In this document: positions 36,848 to 46,398 of the stretch, piece after piece | How positions within the stretch are numbered: position 1 is the stretch's first letter | Layout: every line of letters begins with the position of its first letter | Assembly (NCBI RefSeq): GCF_000939975.1 | Contig: NZ_LK391969.1 | Span: 1,086,693-1,150,692, forward strand | Reading direction: 5' to 3' | DNA: 64,000 nucleotides | Source: Pseudomonas saudimassiliensis | GTDB taxonomy: Bacteria > Pseudomonadota > Gammaproteobacteria > Pseudomonadales > Pseudomonadaceae | The notes under the pieces: model-generated | Databases searched by the model: none | The model's input: the letters and a program-made list of their open reading frames with translations, nothing else | What the model was told of the DNA's origin: nothing | Made by a program: the position numbers and the translations under genes

Positions 36848-37161
36848 TTTTTCGACATCAGCTGGGAGACCAGGAAACCGGCTGCGAAGGCAATGCCCAG
36901 CGTGGCCAGCGGCTTGTCATGCAGGTAACTGTTGGCGTGATCGCACAGCTCGCTGGCCTTCATCTTGCCCTTGGCCAGCTGCCCTTCGGCATCACTTTTC
37001 CAGTCCATGCCGGCGGATTCCGCTGCGTGCTTGAAATGTTCCTTGGCTTCCATCAGTTTGCTGTAAGCAGCGGCTACTGCTTCCTTGCCGGAGTCGATTT
37101 CCTGCTTCTTGCCAGCCTGGTCCTGATTTGAAACGGGTCCGTTATTGTCAACAGCAGTCAT
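36844..37161 (-). CDS. YqjD-like DUF883 protein
   Basis: This 105-residue protein has an amphipathic helical body (SKLMEAKEHFKHAAES) and a C-terminal transmembrane helix (PLATLGIAFAAGFLVSQLM). This is the DUF883/ElaB/YqjD pattern of tail-anchored proteins that bind stationary-phase ribosomes in E. coli. It is preceded by AAGGAG and leads a three-gene operon. Confidence 0.85.
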   Translation of the reverse strand: MTAVDNNGPVSNQDQAGKKQEIDSGKEAVAAAYSKLMEAKEHFKHAAESAGMDWKSDAEGQLAKGKMKASELCDHANSYLHDKPLATLGIAFAAGFLVSQLMSKK

Positions 37162-37275
37162 GTTTGGTGCTCCTTGGTAGCTTCGGGTTGGTCGATGTTA
37201 AGCACACCGACACAATACTTGACCCGAACCCCGCCCCCTTGTTCCCCCCTTTTTTCCCGCTTCGCTGATTAGCCC

Positions 37276-38118
37276 TCAGGGCTGGCCCACCAGCCAGTCC
37301 ATGCGCCAGTCGCCCGGCCCAGACTGAGCCAGTTGACGGGCCATCCAGGGGAGCGCCTGTTCCAGCTCTTCCCAGAGGGGCCACGGCGGATTGACCAGCA
37401 TCAGTCCCGAGCCGTTGAGACCCAGGGTAGTGTCGGCGGGCCGCACGTTGAGTTCAACCCGCAATACCTTGGGCAGGCCGGCCGCGCCGATCTGGCGGTA
37501 GAAGTCCCGCAGCAGCCGCTGGTCCTTGATCGGATACCAGAGCGCAATCACCGTCTGGCGCATGCGCTGGATGCCCTGCTCCATGGCCCGCAGGCAGCGC
37601 TGCAGGTCATCGCCCTTCTCGAACGGCGGGTCGAGCAGCCACAGCGCCCGCCTCTCCGCCACGGGCAGAAAGGCCTTGGGTAGCTCATAGCCGTCGCGCT
37701 GGTGCACGGCAATCTGTGGCGCGTCAGCGAAGTGGCCCTTGAGGGTCTGGGCGTCGACGGGGTGCAGTTCGCTGACGATCATCCGGTCCTGCTCACGCAG
37801 GGCGTCGGCGATCAACTGCGGCGAACCGGGATACAGCCGCAGCTGGCCGTCGGGGTTATGCCGGGCGACGGCGTCCCGGTAATCCGCGAGCAGCACCGGC
37901 AGGTCGTCCTGCGTCCACAACCGACCAATGCCATCCCGATACTCCCCCGTCCGCCCGGCATCCTCGCCCTGCAGATCGTACAGGGCGGTCCCGGCGTGGC
38001 TATCGAGATAGCACAGCGGCGCGTCCTTGCGCTGCAACAGGGTAACCATGCGCAGCAGGATGGCATGTTTGAGGACGTCGGCGTGGTTGCCGGCGTGAAA
38101 ACTGTGGCGGTAATTCAT
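37276..38118 (-). CDS. rlmJ: 23S rRNA (adenine-2030-N6)-methyltransferase RlmJ
   Basis: This 280-residue SAM-dependent methyltransferase (E. coli YhiR/RlmJ) modifies A2030 of 23S rRNA. Visible motifs include MNYRHSFHAGNHADVLKH at the start, the DSHAGTALYDL SAM-binding region and the catalytic LLDPPFEKGDD. AAGGA precedes the ATG. A run of CTAGAAG repeats lies 17 bp upstream of its start. Confidence 0.94.
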   Translation of the reverse strand: MNYRHSFHAGNHADVLKHAILLRMVTLLQRKDAPLCYLDSHAGTALYDLQGEDAGRTGEYRDGIGRLWTQDDLPVLLADYRDAVARHNPDGQLRLYPGSPQLIADALREQDRMIVSELHPVDAQTLKGHFADAPQIAVHQRDGYELPKAFLPVAERRALWLLDPPFEKGDDLQRCLRAMEQGIQRMRQTVIALWYPIKDQRLLRDFYRQIGAAGLPKVLRVELNVRPADTTLGLNGSGLMLVNPPWPLWEELEQALPWMARQLAQSGPGDWRMDWLVGQP

Positions 38119-38135
38119 CGGGGGTCCTTGTGGAA

Positions 38136-38177
38136 CTAGAAGCTAGAAGCTAGAAGCTAGAAGCTAGAAGCTAGAAG
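38136..38177. repeat. CTAGAAG tandem repeat (6 units of 7 bp)
   Basis: Six exact CTAGAAG units run head to tail in the 173-bp gap between rlmJ and the GspE-like gene. The unit is a rotation of GCTAGAA and belongs to the GYTRGAA family. A degenerate 7-bp-phased array (GCTTGCA, GCTTGCT, GCTGGTG, GCTTGCT, GCTAGCT) follows at 38259-38293 and runs into the end of the GspE-like gene. Confidence 0.88.
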
Positions 38178-38291
38178 CAGACAGTGCTGGCTCATGTGCA
38201 ATAACAAGCGGGGCGTCGACCGTGCCGGCGACCCGCGCGGAGATAGTGTATACGGACTGCTTGCAGCTTGCTGCTGGTGGCTTGCTGCTAG

Positions 38292-40088
38292 CTACTGCTG
38301 ACTGGTGGGGGTGACCCGCAGTACCTCTTCGATGGTGGTCAGGCCGGCGGCGACCTTCTGCGCGCCGGACAGTCGCAGGCTGTGCATGCCCTCCCGATAG
38401 GCCTGGCGGCGCAAGGCATTGAGGTCAATGTCCGCCTGCACCAGGGGCTTCAGGCTGTCCGTCAGCGGCATCAGCTCGTACACACCGGCCCGGCCACGGT
38501 AGCCGGTATCACGGCATTCAGGGCAACCGACCGGCCGGTGCGCGCGGGTCGGCAAGGGTGAGTTCCACGGCTTGGTCAGCTCCTGCCAGTCAACCGGATC
38601 GATCGCTACCGGCTCCTTGCAATGGGGGCACAGGGTGCGCACCAGGCGCTGGGCCATGACCCCGAGCACCGTCGCCTTGATCAGGTACGCCGGGACGCCC
38701 AGCTCGACCAGCCGGCTCACCGAGCTGGGCGCGTCGTTGGTATGCAGGGTGGACAGCACCAGATGCCCGGTCAGTGCCGCCTGGATGGCCATCTCCGCCG
38801 TTTCCAGATCGCGAATCTCGCCGATCATGATGATATCCGGGTCCTGGCGCATGAGTGCCCGCACGCCGCTGGCGAAGGTCAGCTCGATATTGTGCTGCAC
38901 CTGCATCTGGTTGAAGCTGTCCTCGACCATCTCGATCGGGTCTTCGATGGTGCAGACGTTCACCTGCGGCGTCGCCAGTTGCTTGAGGGTGGTGTACAGG
39001 GTGGTGGTCTTGCCCGAGCCGGTCGGCCCGGTCACCAGGATGATGCCGTTGGGCTGTTGCACCATACCCTGCCAGCGGCGCTGGTCCTCGCTGGAAAAGC
39101 CCAACTGGTCGAAACTGCGCAGCAGCACGTCGGGGTCGAAGATCCGCATCACCATCTTCTCACCGAAGGCGGTGGGCAGGGTGGACAGCCGCAGTTCGAT
39201 CTCGTTGCCCTGGGGCGACTTGGTCTTGACCCGTCCATCCTGGGGTTTGCGTTTCTCTGCCACGTTCATCCGGCCCAGGGTTTTCAGCCGACTGACCACC
39301 GCCACCGACACCTGCAACGGGAACTGGTAAACAGTGTGCAGCACCCCATCGATGCGCAGCCGCACGCTGCCGTTTTCCCGGCGCGGCTCGATATGAATGT
39401 CGCTGGCCCGCTGTTCGAAGGCGTACTGGAACAGCCAGTCGACGATATTGACCACATGGGCGTCGTTGGCGTCCGGCTCCTGGCTCATGCTGCCCAGGTT
39501 CAGCAACTGTTCGAAATTGCCGATGGCGCTGGCCTTCTGGTCCGTAGCGTTGGCGCCATGAACCGAGCGGGCCAGCCGATAGAACTCCACCGAGTAGCGC
39601 AGGATATCCGCCGGGCTGGCAACCACCCGGCGGATATCGCGCTTGAGCACATGCACCAGGTCCGCTTCCCAGCCCCGAACGAAGGGCTGGGCGCTGGCGA
39701 TGGTCACCTCCCGCTCGGTCAGCCCCACGGCAAGAATGCCGTGGCGGCGGGCGAAGGCGAAGGACATCAGCGGCGTGACCGCGGACACATCGATCTTGAG
39801 CGGATCGATGCGGTAGAAGGGCTGGTCCGCCTCGCTGGCGAGCCAGCGGGTCAGCGAATCCAGGTCCAGCGCCTTGCCGGGGCGCAGCAGGTCGTCCGGC
39901 GCCTGGCTGGCGATGAATTCCAGCGGGTGCAGCCGGGCGGTCTCGCCGCTCGCAGCACGGCGCAGGCTGCTCAACTGCTCGGCACTCTCCAGTGCCAGGC
40001 GCCCCTGGGCCACCAGCACCTTGAGGATGTCCGTCAGGTCCAGCGGGCGCTCAGCGCCCGTAGCGGCAAGTTCGGCCAGATGTAGCAT
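38292..40088 (-). CDS. GspE/PulE-family secretion ATPase
   Basis: This 598-residue AAA-type secretion ATPase has Walker A GPTGSGKTTT starting at residue 354, the Asp box and Walker B region DIIMIGEIRD, the His box LSTLHTND, and a zinc-binding C-x-x-C pair (CPHC and CPEC). The N-terminal MshEN-like domain is at about 70-170. It resembles the P. aeruginosa ATPase encoded beside CYTH-CHAD and Pit genes. No other type II secretion or pilus gene is adjacent, so its partner machine is unknown. Confidence 0.88.
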   Translation of the reverse strand: MLHLAELAATGAERPLDLTDILKVLVAQGRLALESAEQLSSLRRAASGETARLHPLEFIASQAPDDLLRPGKALDLDSLTRWLASEADQPFYRIDPLKIDVSAVTPLMSFAFARRHGILAVGLTEREVTIASAQPFVRGWEADLVHVLKRDIRRVVASPADILRYSVEFYRLARSVHGANATDQKASAIGNFEQLLNLGSMSQEPDANDAHVVNIVDWLFQYAFEQRASDIHIEPRRENGSVRLRIDGVLHTVYQFPLQVSVAVVSRLKTLGRMNVAEKRKPQDGRVKTKSPQGNEIELRLSTLPTAFGEKMVMRIFDPDVLLRSFDQLGFSSEDQRRWQGMVQQPNGIILVTGPTGSGKTTTLYTTLKQLATPQVNVCTIEDPIEMVEDSFNQMQVQHNIELTFASGVRALMRQDPDIIMIGEIRDLETAEMAIQAALTGHLVLSTLHTNDAPSSVSRLVELGVPAYLIKATVLGVMAQRLVRTLCPHCKEPVAIDPVDWQELTKPWNSPLPTRAHRPVGCPECRDTGYRGRAGVYELMPLTDSLKPLVQADIDLNALRRQAYREGMHSLRLSGAQKVAAGLTTIEEVLRVTPTSQQ

Positions 40089-40130
40089 CCTTGTTCATCT
40101 CCCTGTCATTACGGTGGGGCCTGCCCCGGC

Positions 40131-41534
40131 TTAGCTGTTCAGGGCCCGCCAGGCGTCGAGTTTGCGCAGCCGCTGACCCTGCTTGCGCAGTGCGATCAGC
40201 AGCGCCGGGCGCAGCTCCTCCTCTACCAAGGGATATTGCTCCAGCAGCGCCTGCAGCTTGTTCAGTTCACCGAACAGGCGATTCGGCTCCGGTGTTTCAA
40301 GGTGGTCGCGGAAGGTGGCCAGCAGAAAATGCAGGCGGCCCAGCCGCGGCTGCTGATCCATCCATTCGTTGACGTCCGAATCCGGATCATTGTGATGGGG
40401 CACCCGCAGTTCCTGGATCTCGCGGGCCACCGCCGCCAGCAGCCAGCGCGGCAGGGTCAGATCGCCGACGCGCTCGCCACGGGGTGGCCGGTTGTGCTTC
40501 CAGCCCGCGGTGTGCAGCCACAATGCCAGGCTGATGAACAACTGCCCCCACCTGGGGTCGGCGACCATCTGCTCGAATACCACCGGTGCCTGTTCACGGG
40601 CGCTGCGGCCTTCCTCGTCGTCCGACCAGCCGGCCAGCACCAGGGGCCGGCAACGGTTGACCAGGTGGTCCAGGGCCGGCGTGAAGGGTTGCGCCGCACT
40701 GCGCGGCAGCGCCAGGTCAAATACCCCGAAGAAGGCGCGCAGGTTGGTCAACTGGGTGGTCAGTTCGCGGAACAGTTTCCATTGACCGCCGAAGCGGTAC
40801 TGCTCCGCCAGCCGCTGGGTATGGCCCAGCAACTGCCAGCCGGCGGAGCCGATGATCTCATCGACCCGGGTGTCAGCGGACCATGCCTGGGCATCGAGGC
40901 CCAACTCGTAGCTGGATGGGTCGTACAGGCGGTAACCCCGCTCGGCCTTGCTGATATCGCAGGGCATCAGCGCGACGTCCTGCGCCAGCGCGACGGCCAG
41001 CTCCAGGACCGCAGCCGCCGGGCCACTGCGCAGCTCCAGTTCCAGCTCGCAGATCGGCTCCTCGCGGCCATCGGCAACCACCTTGCCCTGGTCCAGGGCC
41101 GCTTCGACCTCGACGGTCTCGCCGTCCCGCTCCCAACGCAACAGCGCCTTGGTCCGCTGGAAGTCGGTGGTGAACACCGGCAGCAGGTGCAAGTTGTCCA
41201 GCGGGGCCAGGCTGGCCGGCCAACAGCTGTCGTCCAGCAGCGTCAGGTCAAGGGAAGCTGCCGACACCGGCCAATCCCATTCACTGCGCTCGGACAGTCC
41301 AGCCACGCTCTGGCCGCTGCTTTTGAGGGTCTGGATGAACTGATCGCCATCACGACGCACCCGCAGGGCCACCCGCGCCGCCGCCAGATCACGGTTGGCG
41401 GTGTCATAGTACTGGTTGTACAGGGTGCCGGTTTTCCAGTCGCCCTGGCGGCGTTCCGTCAACAGGGGATGGGTGCGCAGCGCGTTCATCGCATCGGGGC
41501 TGATGCGCAATTTTATTTCTGTTTCCTGGGCCAT
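40131..41534 (-). CDS. CYTH-CHAD inorganic triphosphatase-like protein
   Basis: This 467-residue protein has an N-terminal CYTH domain (1-200) with the ExExK signature E4-x-E6-x-K8 and a C-terminal helical CHAD domain (about 215-460). CYTH enzymes hydrolyse triphosphates such as inorganic triphosphate (E. coli YgiF), and CHAD domains bind polyphosphate. Its place next to a phosphate transporter fits a role in phosphate metabolism. It diverges from the DUF47-pit pair across 129 bp. Confidence 0.9.
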   Translation of the reverse strand: MAQETEIKLRISPDAMNALRTHPLLTERRQGDWKTGTLYNQYYDTANRDLAAARVALRVRRDGDQFIQTLKSSGQSVAGLSERSEWDWPVSAASLDLTLLDDSCWPASLAPLDNLHLLPVFTTDFQRTKALLRWERDGETVEVEAALDQGKVVADGREEPICELELELRSGPAAAVLELAVALAQDVALMPCDISKAERGYRLYDPSSYELGLDAQAWSADTRVDEIIGSAGWQLLGHTQRLAEQYRFGGQWKLFRELTTQLTNLRAFFGVFDLALPRSAAQPFTPALDHLVNRCRPLVLAGWSDDEEGRSAREQAPVVFEQMVADPRWGQLFISLALWLHTAGWKHNRPPRGERVGDLTLPRWLLAAVAREIQELRVPHHNDPDSDVNEWMDQQPRLGRLHFLLATFRDHLETPEPNRLFGELNKLQALLEQYPLVEEELRPALLIALRKQGQRLRKLDAWRALNS

Positions 41535-41663
41535 ACTCTATCTCTGGTGAAGTCGCCGAAACCAAGGGGTTTGCGGCGATTTGTGGCAAAAGTGTGTCAA
41601 CTGGATGACCGCATGCTCTGCCCTGATTATAATCCGCTGCCTGACACGTCCTGGAGCTATCCC

Positions 41664-42341
41664 ATGCCCAACAATCCTTTCCTGAATCTGTTTGGCCGTT
41701 CGCCCATCGGGCCGATGCAGCGGCACATGGCCAAGGCGCACGAGTGCGCGGCCTGCCTGGTTCCCTTCATCGACGCGCTGATGGCGGAGGATTGGGTCGA
41801 AGCAGAACGAGTCCAACAACAAATCTGCGAGTTGGAACGGGAGGCTGACCAGATGAAGAAGAATGTCCGGGTCAACCTGCCGAACAGCCTGTTCCTGTCC
41901 GTTCCACGGTCGGATCTGCTGGAGTTGCTCAGTGTACAGGACAAAGTCGCCAACCGCGCCAAGGATGTGGCGGGGCTGATGCTGGGGCGGAAGATGAAGA
42001 TCCACCCCGATGTACAACCTTCGTTTCGGCGCTTCGTCGAACGGTCCGTCGAGGCGGCCACCCAGGCCCTGCGGGCGATGGACGAGCTTAGTGACCTGAT
42101 GGAAACCAGTTTCGCCGGCCGCGAGGTGAAGCTGATGGAGACCCTCATCACCGAGCTGGAACGCATCGAGCACGACACCGACGAGATGCAGATCAAGCTC
42201 CGCGCTGAGCTGTACAAGCGTGAAGCCGAACTGCCCCCCGTGGATGTCATGTTCACCTATCAGATCATCGAATGGATTGGTGATGTCGCCGACCGGGCGG
42301 AACGTGTAGGCAATCGTCTGGAAATCCTCATGGCCCGGTAA
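41664..42341 (+). CDS. PhoU-like DUF47 protein, Pit accessory
   Basis: This 225-residue all-helical protein belongs to the TIGR00153/DUF47 family related to PhoU. It is consistently encoded just before a Pit-type phosphate transporter and is thought to modulate it. The start at 41664 has TGGAG in front. It lies 35 bp before pit. Confidence 0.9.
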   Translation: MPNNPFLNLFGRSPIGPMQRHMAKAHECAACLVPFIDALMAEDWVEAERVQQQICELEREADQMKKNVRVNLPNSLFLSVPRSDLLELLSVQDKVANRAKDVAGLMLGRKMKIHPDVQPSFRRFVERSVEAATQALRAMDELSDLMETSFAGREVKLMETLITELERIEHDTDEMQIKLRAELYKREAELPPVDVMFTYQIIEWIGDVADRAERVGNRLEILMAR

Positions 42342-42376
42342 CGGGCCAGTCAAAATACCCAACAGAGCTCTATCTT

Positions 42377-43630
42377 ATGACCCTGATCGCAGAATATGGC
42401 ACCATTTTGCTGGTGCTGGCCTGTCTATTCGGCTTTTTCATGGCTTGGGGGGTTGGCGCCAATGATGTCGCCAATGCCATGGGCACATCGGTGGGGGCCC
42501 GCGCCCTCACCATCAAGCAGGCCATCATCATCGCGATGGTGTTCGAATTCCTCGGCGCGTACCTCGCCGGCGGCTCGGTAACCCAGACGATTCGCAGCGG
42601 CATTCTTGATGCGACCCAGATCTCTGCCGAGCAGATGGTGTTCGGCATGATGGCCTCGCTGCTGGCCGCAGGTTCCTGGTTGCTGATCGCATCCATGCGC
42701 GGCTGGCCAGTCTCCACGACCCATTCGATCGTCGGCGCGGTGATCGGGTTCGGTGCGGTCGGGGTCTCCATCGATTCGGTCAACTGGTCAGGGGTAGTGC
42801 CGATCGTATCGAGCTGGGTCATCTCCCCGCTGCTGTCTGGCATCGTCGCCTTCATGATCTTCGTCAGCGTCCACCGCCTCATCCTCGATACCGACAACCC
42901 ATTCCTCAACGCCAAGCGCTACGTCCCCTTCTACATGTTTGCGGTGGGTTTCTTCATCTCGCTGATGACCCTGACCAAGGGGCTCAAGCACGTTGGACTG
43001 GATATTTCCGGCCTGGAAGGCTTCGGTCTGTCCGTGCTGATTGGCCTGGCCGTGGCCGGCTTGGGCATAGTGTTGCTACGCCGCGTCAATGACACGCCGC
43101 TGGAAAAGGGCAAGCACAACAGCGTCGAACGGGTGTTCGGCATCCTGATGATCTTCACCGCCTGCTCCATGGCCTTTGCCCATGGCTCCAACGACGTGGC
43201 CAACGCGGTCGGCCCGCTGGCCGCAGTGGTCGGCGTACTGCAATCGGGTGGCGAGATTGCCGCCACGTCCGTCGTCCCTGGCTGGATTCTGCTCTTGGGT
43301 GGTGTCGGCATCGTGGTCGGTCTGGCCACCTACGGCTACCGCGTCATCGCCACTATCGGCCAGCACATCACCGAGCTGACCCCGAGCCGTGGTTTCGCCG
43401 CCGAACTGGCGACCGCCGCGACCGTGGTGGGCGCATCGGGTATCGGTCTGCCGATTTCCACCACCCACACCCTGGTCGGTGCGGTGCTGGGGGTCGGCAT
43501 GGCACGCGGGATCGCCGCGCTGAACCTCAAGGTCGTGGGCACCATCTTTACCTCCTGGGTGGTTACCCTGCCGGCCGGTGCCATCCTGTCGATCGTATTC
43601 TTCTTCATCCTGCAGGGCATTTTCGGCTGA
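42377..43630 (+). CDS. Low-affinity inorganic phosphate transporter (Pit family)
   Basis: This 417-residue transporter has about ten to twelve transmembrane helices. The duplicated Pit signature is present as GANDVANAMGTSVG near residue 25 and GSNDVANAVGPLAA near residue 270. Pit proteins take up metal-phosphate with protons. It forms an operon with the PhoU-like gene before it. Sequence alone does not decide between pitA and other names. Confidence 0.93.
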   Translation: MTLIAEYGTILLVLACLFGFFMAWGVGANDVANAMGTSVGARALTIKQAIIIAMVFEFLGAYLAGGSVTQTIRSGILDATQISAEQMVFGMMASLLAAGSWLLIASMRGWPVSTTHSIVGAVIGFGAVGVSIDSVNWSGVVPIVSSWVISPLLSGIVAFMIFVSVHRLILDTDNPFLNAKRYVPFYMFAVGFFISLMTLTKGLKHVGLDISGLEGFGLSVLIGLAVAGLGIVLLRRVNDTPLEKGKHNSVERVFGILMIFTACSMAFAHGSNDVANAVGPLAAVVGVLQSGGEIAATSVVPGWILLLGGVGIVVGLATYGYRVIATIGQHITELTPSRGFAAELATAATVVGASGIGLPISTTHTLVGAVLGVGMARGIAALNLKVVGTIFTSWVVTLPAGAILSIVFFFILQGIFG

Positions 43631-43720
43631 CGGAGCGCTACCCCTGACGTAAGCTGTACCTTCAGCTAAGGTCCCGTGCATCGCTTGGATGCCGGGGCCG
43701 ACGTCAGTCAGGAGTCCGCC

Positions 43721-44863
43721 ATGCCCCTCCCCTCGCTCAAGGCGCAATTTGCCGCCCTGCTGCAAACCCCCTCCATCAGTTGCACCCAGCCGGAACACGA
43801 CCAGTCCAACCTCGCGGTGATCCAGTTGCTGGCCGATTGGCTCAGCGAGCTCGGTTTCAACTGCCGGGTCCAGCCGATTGCCGACGCCCCGGGCAAGGCC
43901 AACCTGATCGCGAGCCTGGGCACCGGTCCCGGCGGCCTGGTGCTGGCTGGGCACACCGACACCGTCCCGTGCAATCCCGAACGCTGGCAGCATGATCCCT
44001 TTGCGCTGACTGAGGCCGACGGGCGCTGGTACGGGCTGGGCAGCTGCGATATGAAGGGGTTCTTCCCGCTGATCATCGAAGCCGTGCGCGCCCTGGACCG
44101 GCCCCTGAGCCGCCCCTTGATCATCCTCGCCACCGCCGATGAAGAGAGCGCCATGGGCGGCGCCCAGGCGCTGGTCGCCGACGACCTGCTTGGCGCGCGG
44201 CACGCCGTGATCGGCGAACCTACCGGCTTGAAGCCGATCCGGGTGCACAAGGGCATCCTGATGGAGCGGGTGGACATCACCGGCCAGGCCGGACATTCCT
44301 CCGACCCGAGTCTGGGCCGCAACGCCATCGAAGCCATGCACCAGGTAATCAGTGAACTGCTGGCGCTGCGCAGCGGCTGGCAACGGCAATGGACCAACCC
44401 GCTGTTCAGCGTGCCGACGCCGACCCTCAATCTCGGCTGTATCCACGGCGGCGACAACCCCAACCGCATCTGTGGCCAGTGCGCTTTGGAGTTCGACCTG
44501 CGACCGCTACCCGGGATGAACCCGGATGAACTGCGCGCCAGCATCGCGCAACGCCTGCAAGTGGTGGCCCGGGAACACGCGGTAACCATCGACTATCGGC
44601 CGCTGTTCCCCGGTGTCGCGCCGCTGGACACCCCCGCCAGCGCGGAAATCGTCCGCGCCTGTGAACAGCTCACGGGCTATAGCGCTGGCAGCGTGGCCTT
44701 TGCCACCGAAGGGCCTTATCTGAATCAATTGGGTTTGCAGACGGTGATTCTTGGCCCCGGCGATATCGCCCAGGCGCACCAGCCGGACGAGTATCTGGCG
44801 ATGGATCGGATCGAGCCCACGGTGAAGGTATTACGGGAGCTGATTGGGCGGTTTTGTTTGTAG
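43721..44863 (+). CDS. argE: Acetylornithine deacetylase
   Basis: This 380-residue M20-family zinc hydrolase converts N-acetylornithine to ornithine. Zinc-site motifs are AGHTDTVP, GSCDMKGF and ATADEESAMGG, and GQAGHSSDP lies in the dimerisation lid. The start is ATG 43721 behind CAGGAG; the frame is open 15 codons further up. argA lies on the far side of amn, a typical Pseudomonas neighbourhood. Pseudomonads also have the argJ route, so the role of ArgE here may be partly redundant. Confidence 0.9.
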   Translation: MPLPSLKAQFAALLQTPSISCTQPEHDQSNLAVIQLLADWLSELGFNCRVQPIADAPGKANLIASLGTGPGGLVLAGHTDTVPCNPERWQHDPFALTEADGRWYGLGSCDMKGFFPLIIEAVRALDRPLSRPLIILATADEESAMGGAQALVADDLLGARHAVIGEPTGLKPIRVHKGILMERVDITGQAGHSSDPSLGRNAIEAMHQVISELLALRSGWQRQWTNPLFSVPTPTLNLGCIHGGDNPNRICGQCALEFDLRPLPGMNPDELRASIAQRLQVVAREHAVTIDYRPLFPGVAPLDTPASAEIVRACEQLTGYSAGSVAFATEGPYLNQLGLQTVILGPGDIAQAHQPDEYLAMDRIEPTVKVLRELIGRFCL

Positions 44864-44871
44864 CGGCTGCC

Positions 44872-44920
44872 CCCTCTCACCTCGTGGGAGAGGGTTGGGG
44901 AGAGGGTTGGGGAGAGGGGG
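44872..44920. repeat. CCCTCTC/GAGAGGG repeat, copy 3
   Basis: CCCCTCTC is followed by a GGGAGAGGG core and then two direct copies of GAGAGGGTTGGG between convergent argE and amn. It belongs to the same family as the two palindromes in the nrdA-nrdB spacer. Confidence 0.7.
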
Positions 44921-44928
44921 AACGCTAC

Positions 44929-46398
44929 CTACCTGAATAACGGCTCGTCAAAACTGCGCAACTTGCGCGAGTGCAGGCTGTGCAACTGATCGCGCAGCAG
45001 GTCCAGCGCTGTTATCCCAATATGCAGGTGCTGGGTGACCGCCCGTTCGTAGAAGGCCCCCGCCGCGCCAGGCAGTTTCAGCTCACTGTGCAGGGGCTTG
45101 TCCGACACGCAGAGCAAAGTGCCGTAGGGCACCCGCAGGCGATAGCCCTGGGCGGCGATGGTGCCGCTTTCCATATCTACCGCCACCGCGCGGGACAGGT
45201 TGATCAGCGGGCGCTCCTGGGCCCAGCGCAGCTCCCAGTTGCGGTCGTCATAGGTGAGGATGGTGCCGGTGCGCAGTCGTCGTTTAAGGGCGTCACCCTT
45301 GTCGCCGGTGACCTGGGCCGCCGCGTCCTGCAGAGCCTGCTGCACCTCGGCCAGGGCCGGCAGGGGAATATTGGGCGGCAGTACCCGGTCGAGAATGCCG
45401 TCGCGGCGCATGTAGGCGTGGGCCAGCACGTAGTCGCCGATGGTCTGGGACTGGCGCAGCCCGCCGCAGTGGCCGATCATCAACCAGCAGTGGGGCCGCA
45501 GCACGGCCAGGTGATCGGTGATGTTCTTGGCGTTGGACGGGCCCACGCCGATGTTGACCAGGGTAATACCGTCGCCATCGGCAGCCTGCAGGTGGTAGGC
45601 CGGCATCTGGTACTTGTGCCAGACCACGCTGTCGAGAATCGCCTGCATCTCCCCTTCCGCCATGCCGCGCTCGACGATCACGTTACCCGGCAGCACCATG
45701 CGGCAGAAGCGCGAGTCGGCCAGCAGCATGTCCAGCCCGTGGCGGATGAACTGGTCCACATAGCGGTGGTAGTTGGTCAGCAGGATCCACGGCTGCACAT
45801 GGCGCCAGTCACTGCCGGTGTAGTGCACCAGGCGGCGCAGGGAAAAGTCGGTGCGGGCCGCGTCGAACAACGCCAGTGGCAGCGGGTAGGTCTTTTCCCA
45901 ATCCACCAGCCCATCGGCGATGCCATCGGTGGCCGCGGCCAGGTCAGTGCTGGGGAAGACCCGGGCCATTTCCGCCGCGGTCACCCCGGAGCCGGCCAGC
46001 TCATCGCCCTGCTCGATCACGTAGGGATAGGGGATGGCCTGCTGGCTCACACCCACCTCCAGCCGCACGTTGAACTCGTCGGTCAGGGGATGCAGCTGCT
46101 GCAACAGGTAACTGCGAAACGCCTGGGGATGGGTGATAGTGGCGCTGTAGGTGCCCGGCACCTGCACCTTGGCCCAGGCCCGCACGCTGCTGGGCGCCGG
46201 GTCGCAGCCGGTCCAGATCAGGCGCAACTCGGGATAGCGAAACAGCTGCAGCTCCTCGGCGGACGGACGGGTACGATCGCGCAGGTACCGCTTCAACGAG
46301 CGGCTCAGGGCGCCTACCGCCTGGTCATACAGGGCGGACAGTCGATCTACCGCCTCTTCGGGCGTGTGCACAATAGTAAAGTTATCGGAAGTACTCAC
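44929..46398 (-). CDS. amn: AMP nucleosidase
   Basis: This 489-residue enzyme splits AMP into adenine and ribose 5-phosphate. It has an N-terminal Amn domain (1-190) and a C-terminal nucleoside-phosphorylase-fold domain with the motifs NIGVGPSNAKNITDHLAVL and MESGTIAAQGYRLRVPYGTLL. It starts with GTG (MSTSDNFTIV). The length is close to E. coli Amn (484 aa). It diverges from argA across 138 bp. Confidence 0.95.
   Translation of the reverse strand: MSTSDNFTIVHTPEEAVDRLSALYDQAVGALSRSLKRYLRDRTRPSAEELQLFRYPELRLIWTGCDPAPSSVRAWAKVQVPGTYSATITHPQAFRSYLLQQLHPLTDEFNVRLEVGVSQQAIPYPYVIEQGDELAGSGVTAAEMARVFPSTDLAAATDGIADGLVDWEKTYPLPLALFDAARTDFSLRRLVHYTGSDWRHVQPWILLTNYHRYVDQFIRHGLDMLLADSRFCRMVLPGNVIVERGMAEGEMQAILDSVVWHKYQMPAYHLQAADGDGITLVNIGVGPSNAKNITDHLAVLRPHCWLMIGHCGGLRQSQTIGDYVLAHAYMRRDGILDRVLPPNIPLPALAEVQQALQDAAAQVTGDKGDALKRRLRTGTILTYDDRNWELRWAQERPLINLSRAVAVDMESGTIAAQGYRLRVPYGTLLCVSDKPLHSELKLPGAAGAFYERAVTQHLHIGITALDLLRDQLHSLHSRKLRSFDEPLFR

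Noticed and set aside
38136-38177. CRISPR-like array
   Set aside because: The repeats are 7 bp and directly adjacent, with no spacers and no cas genes in the window.
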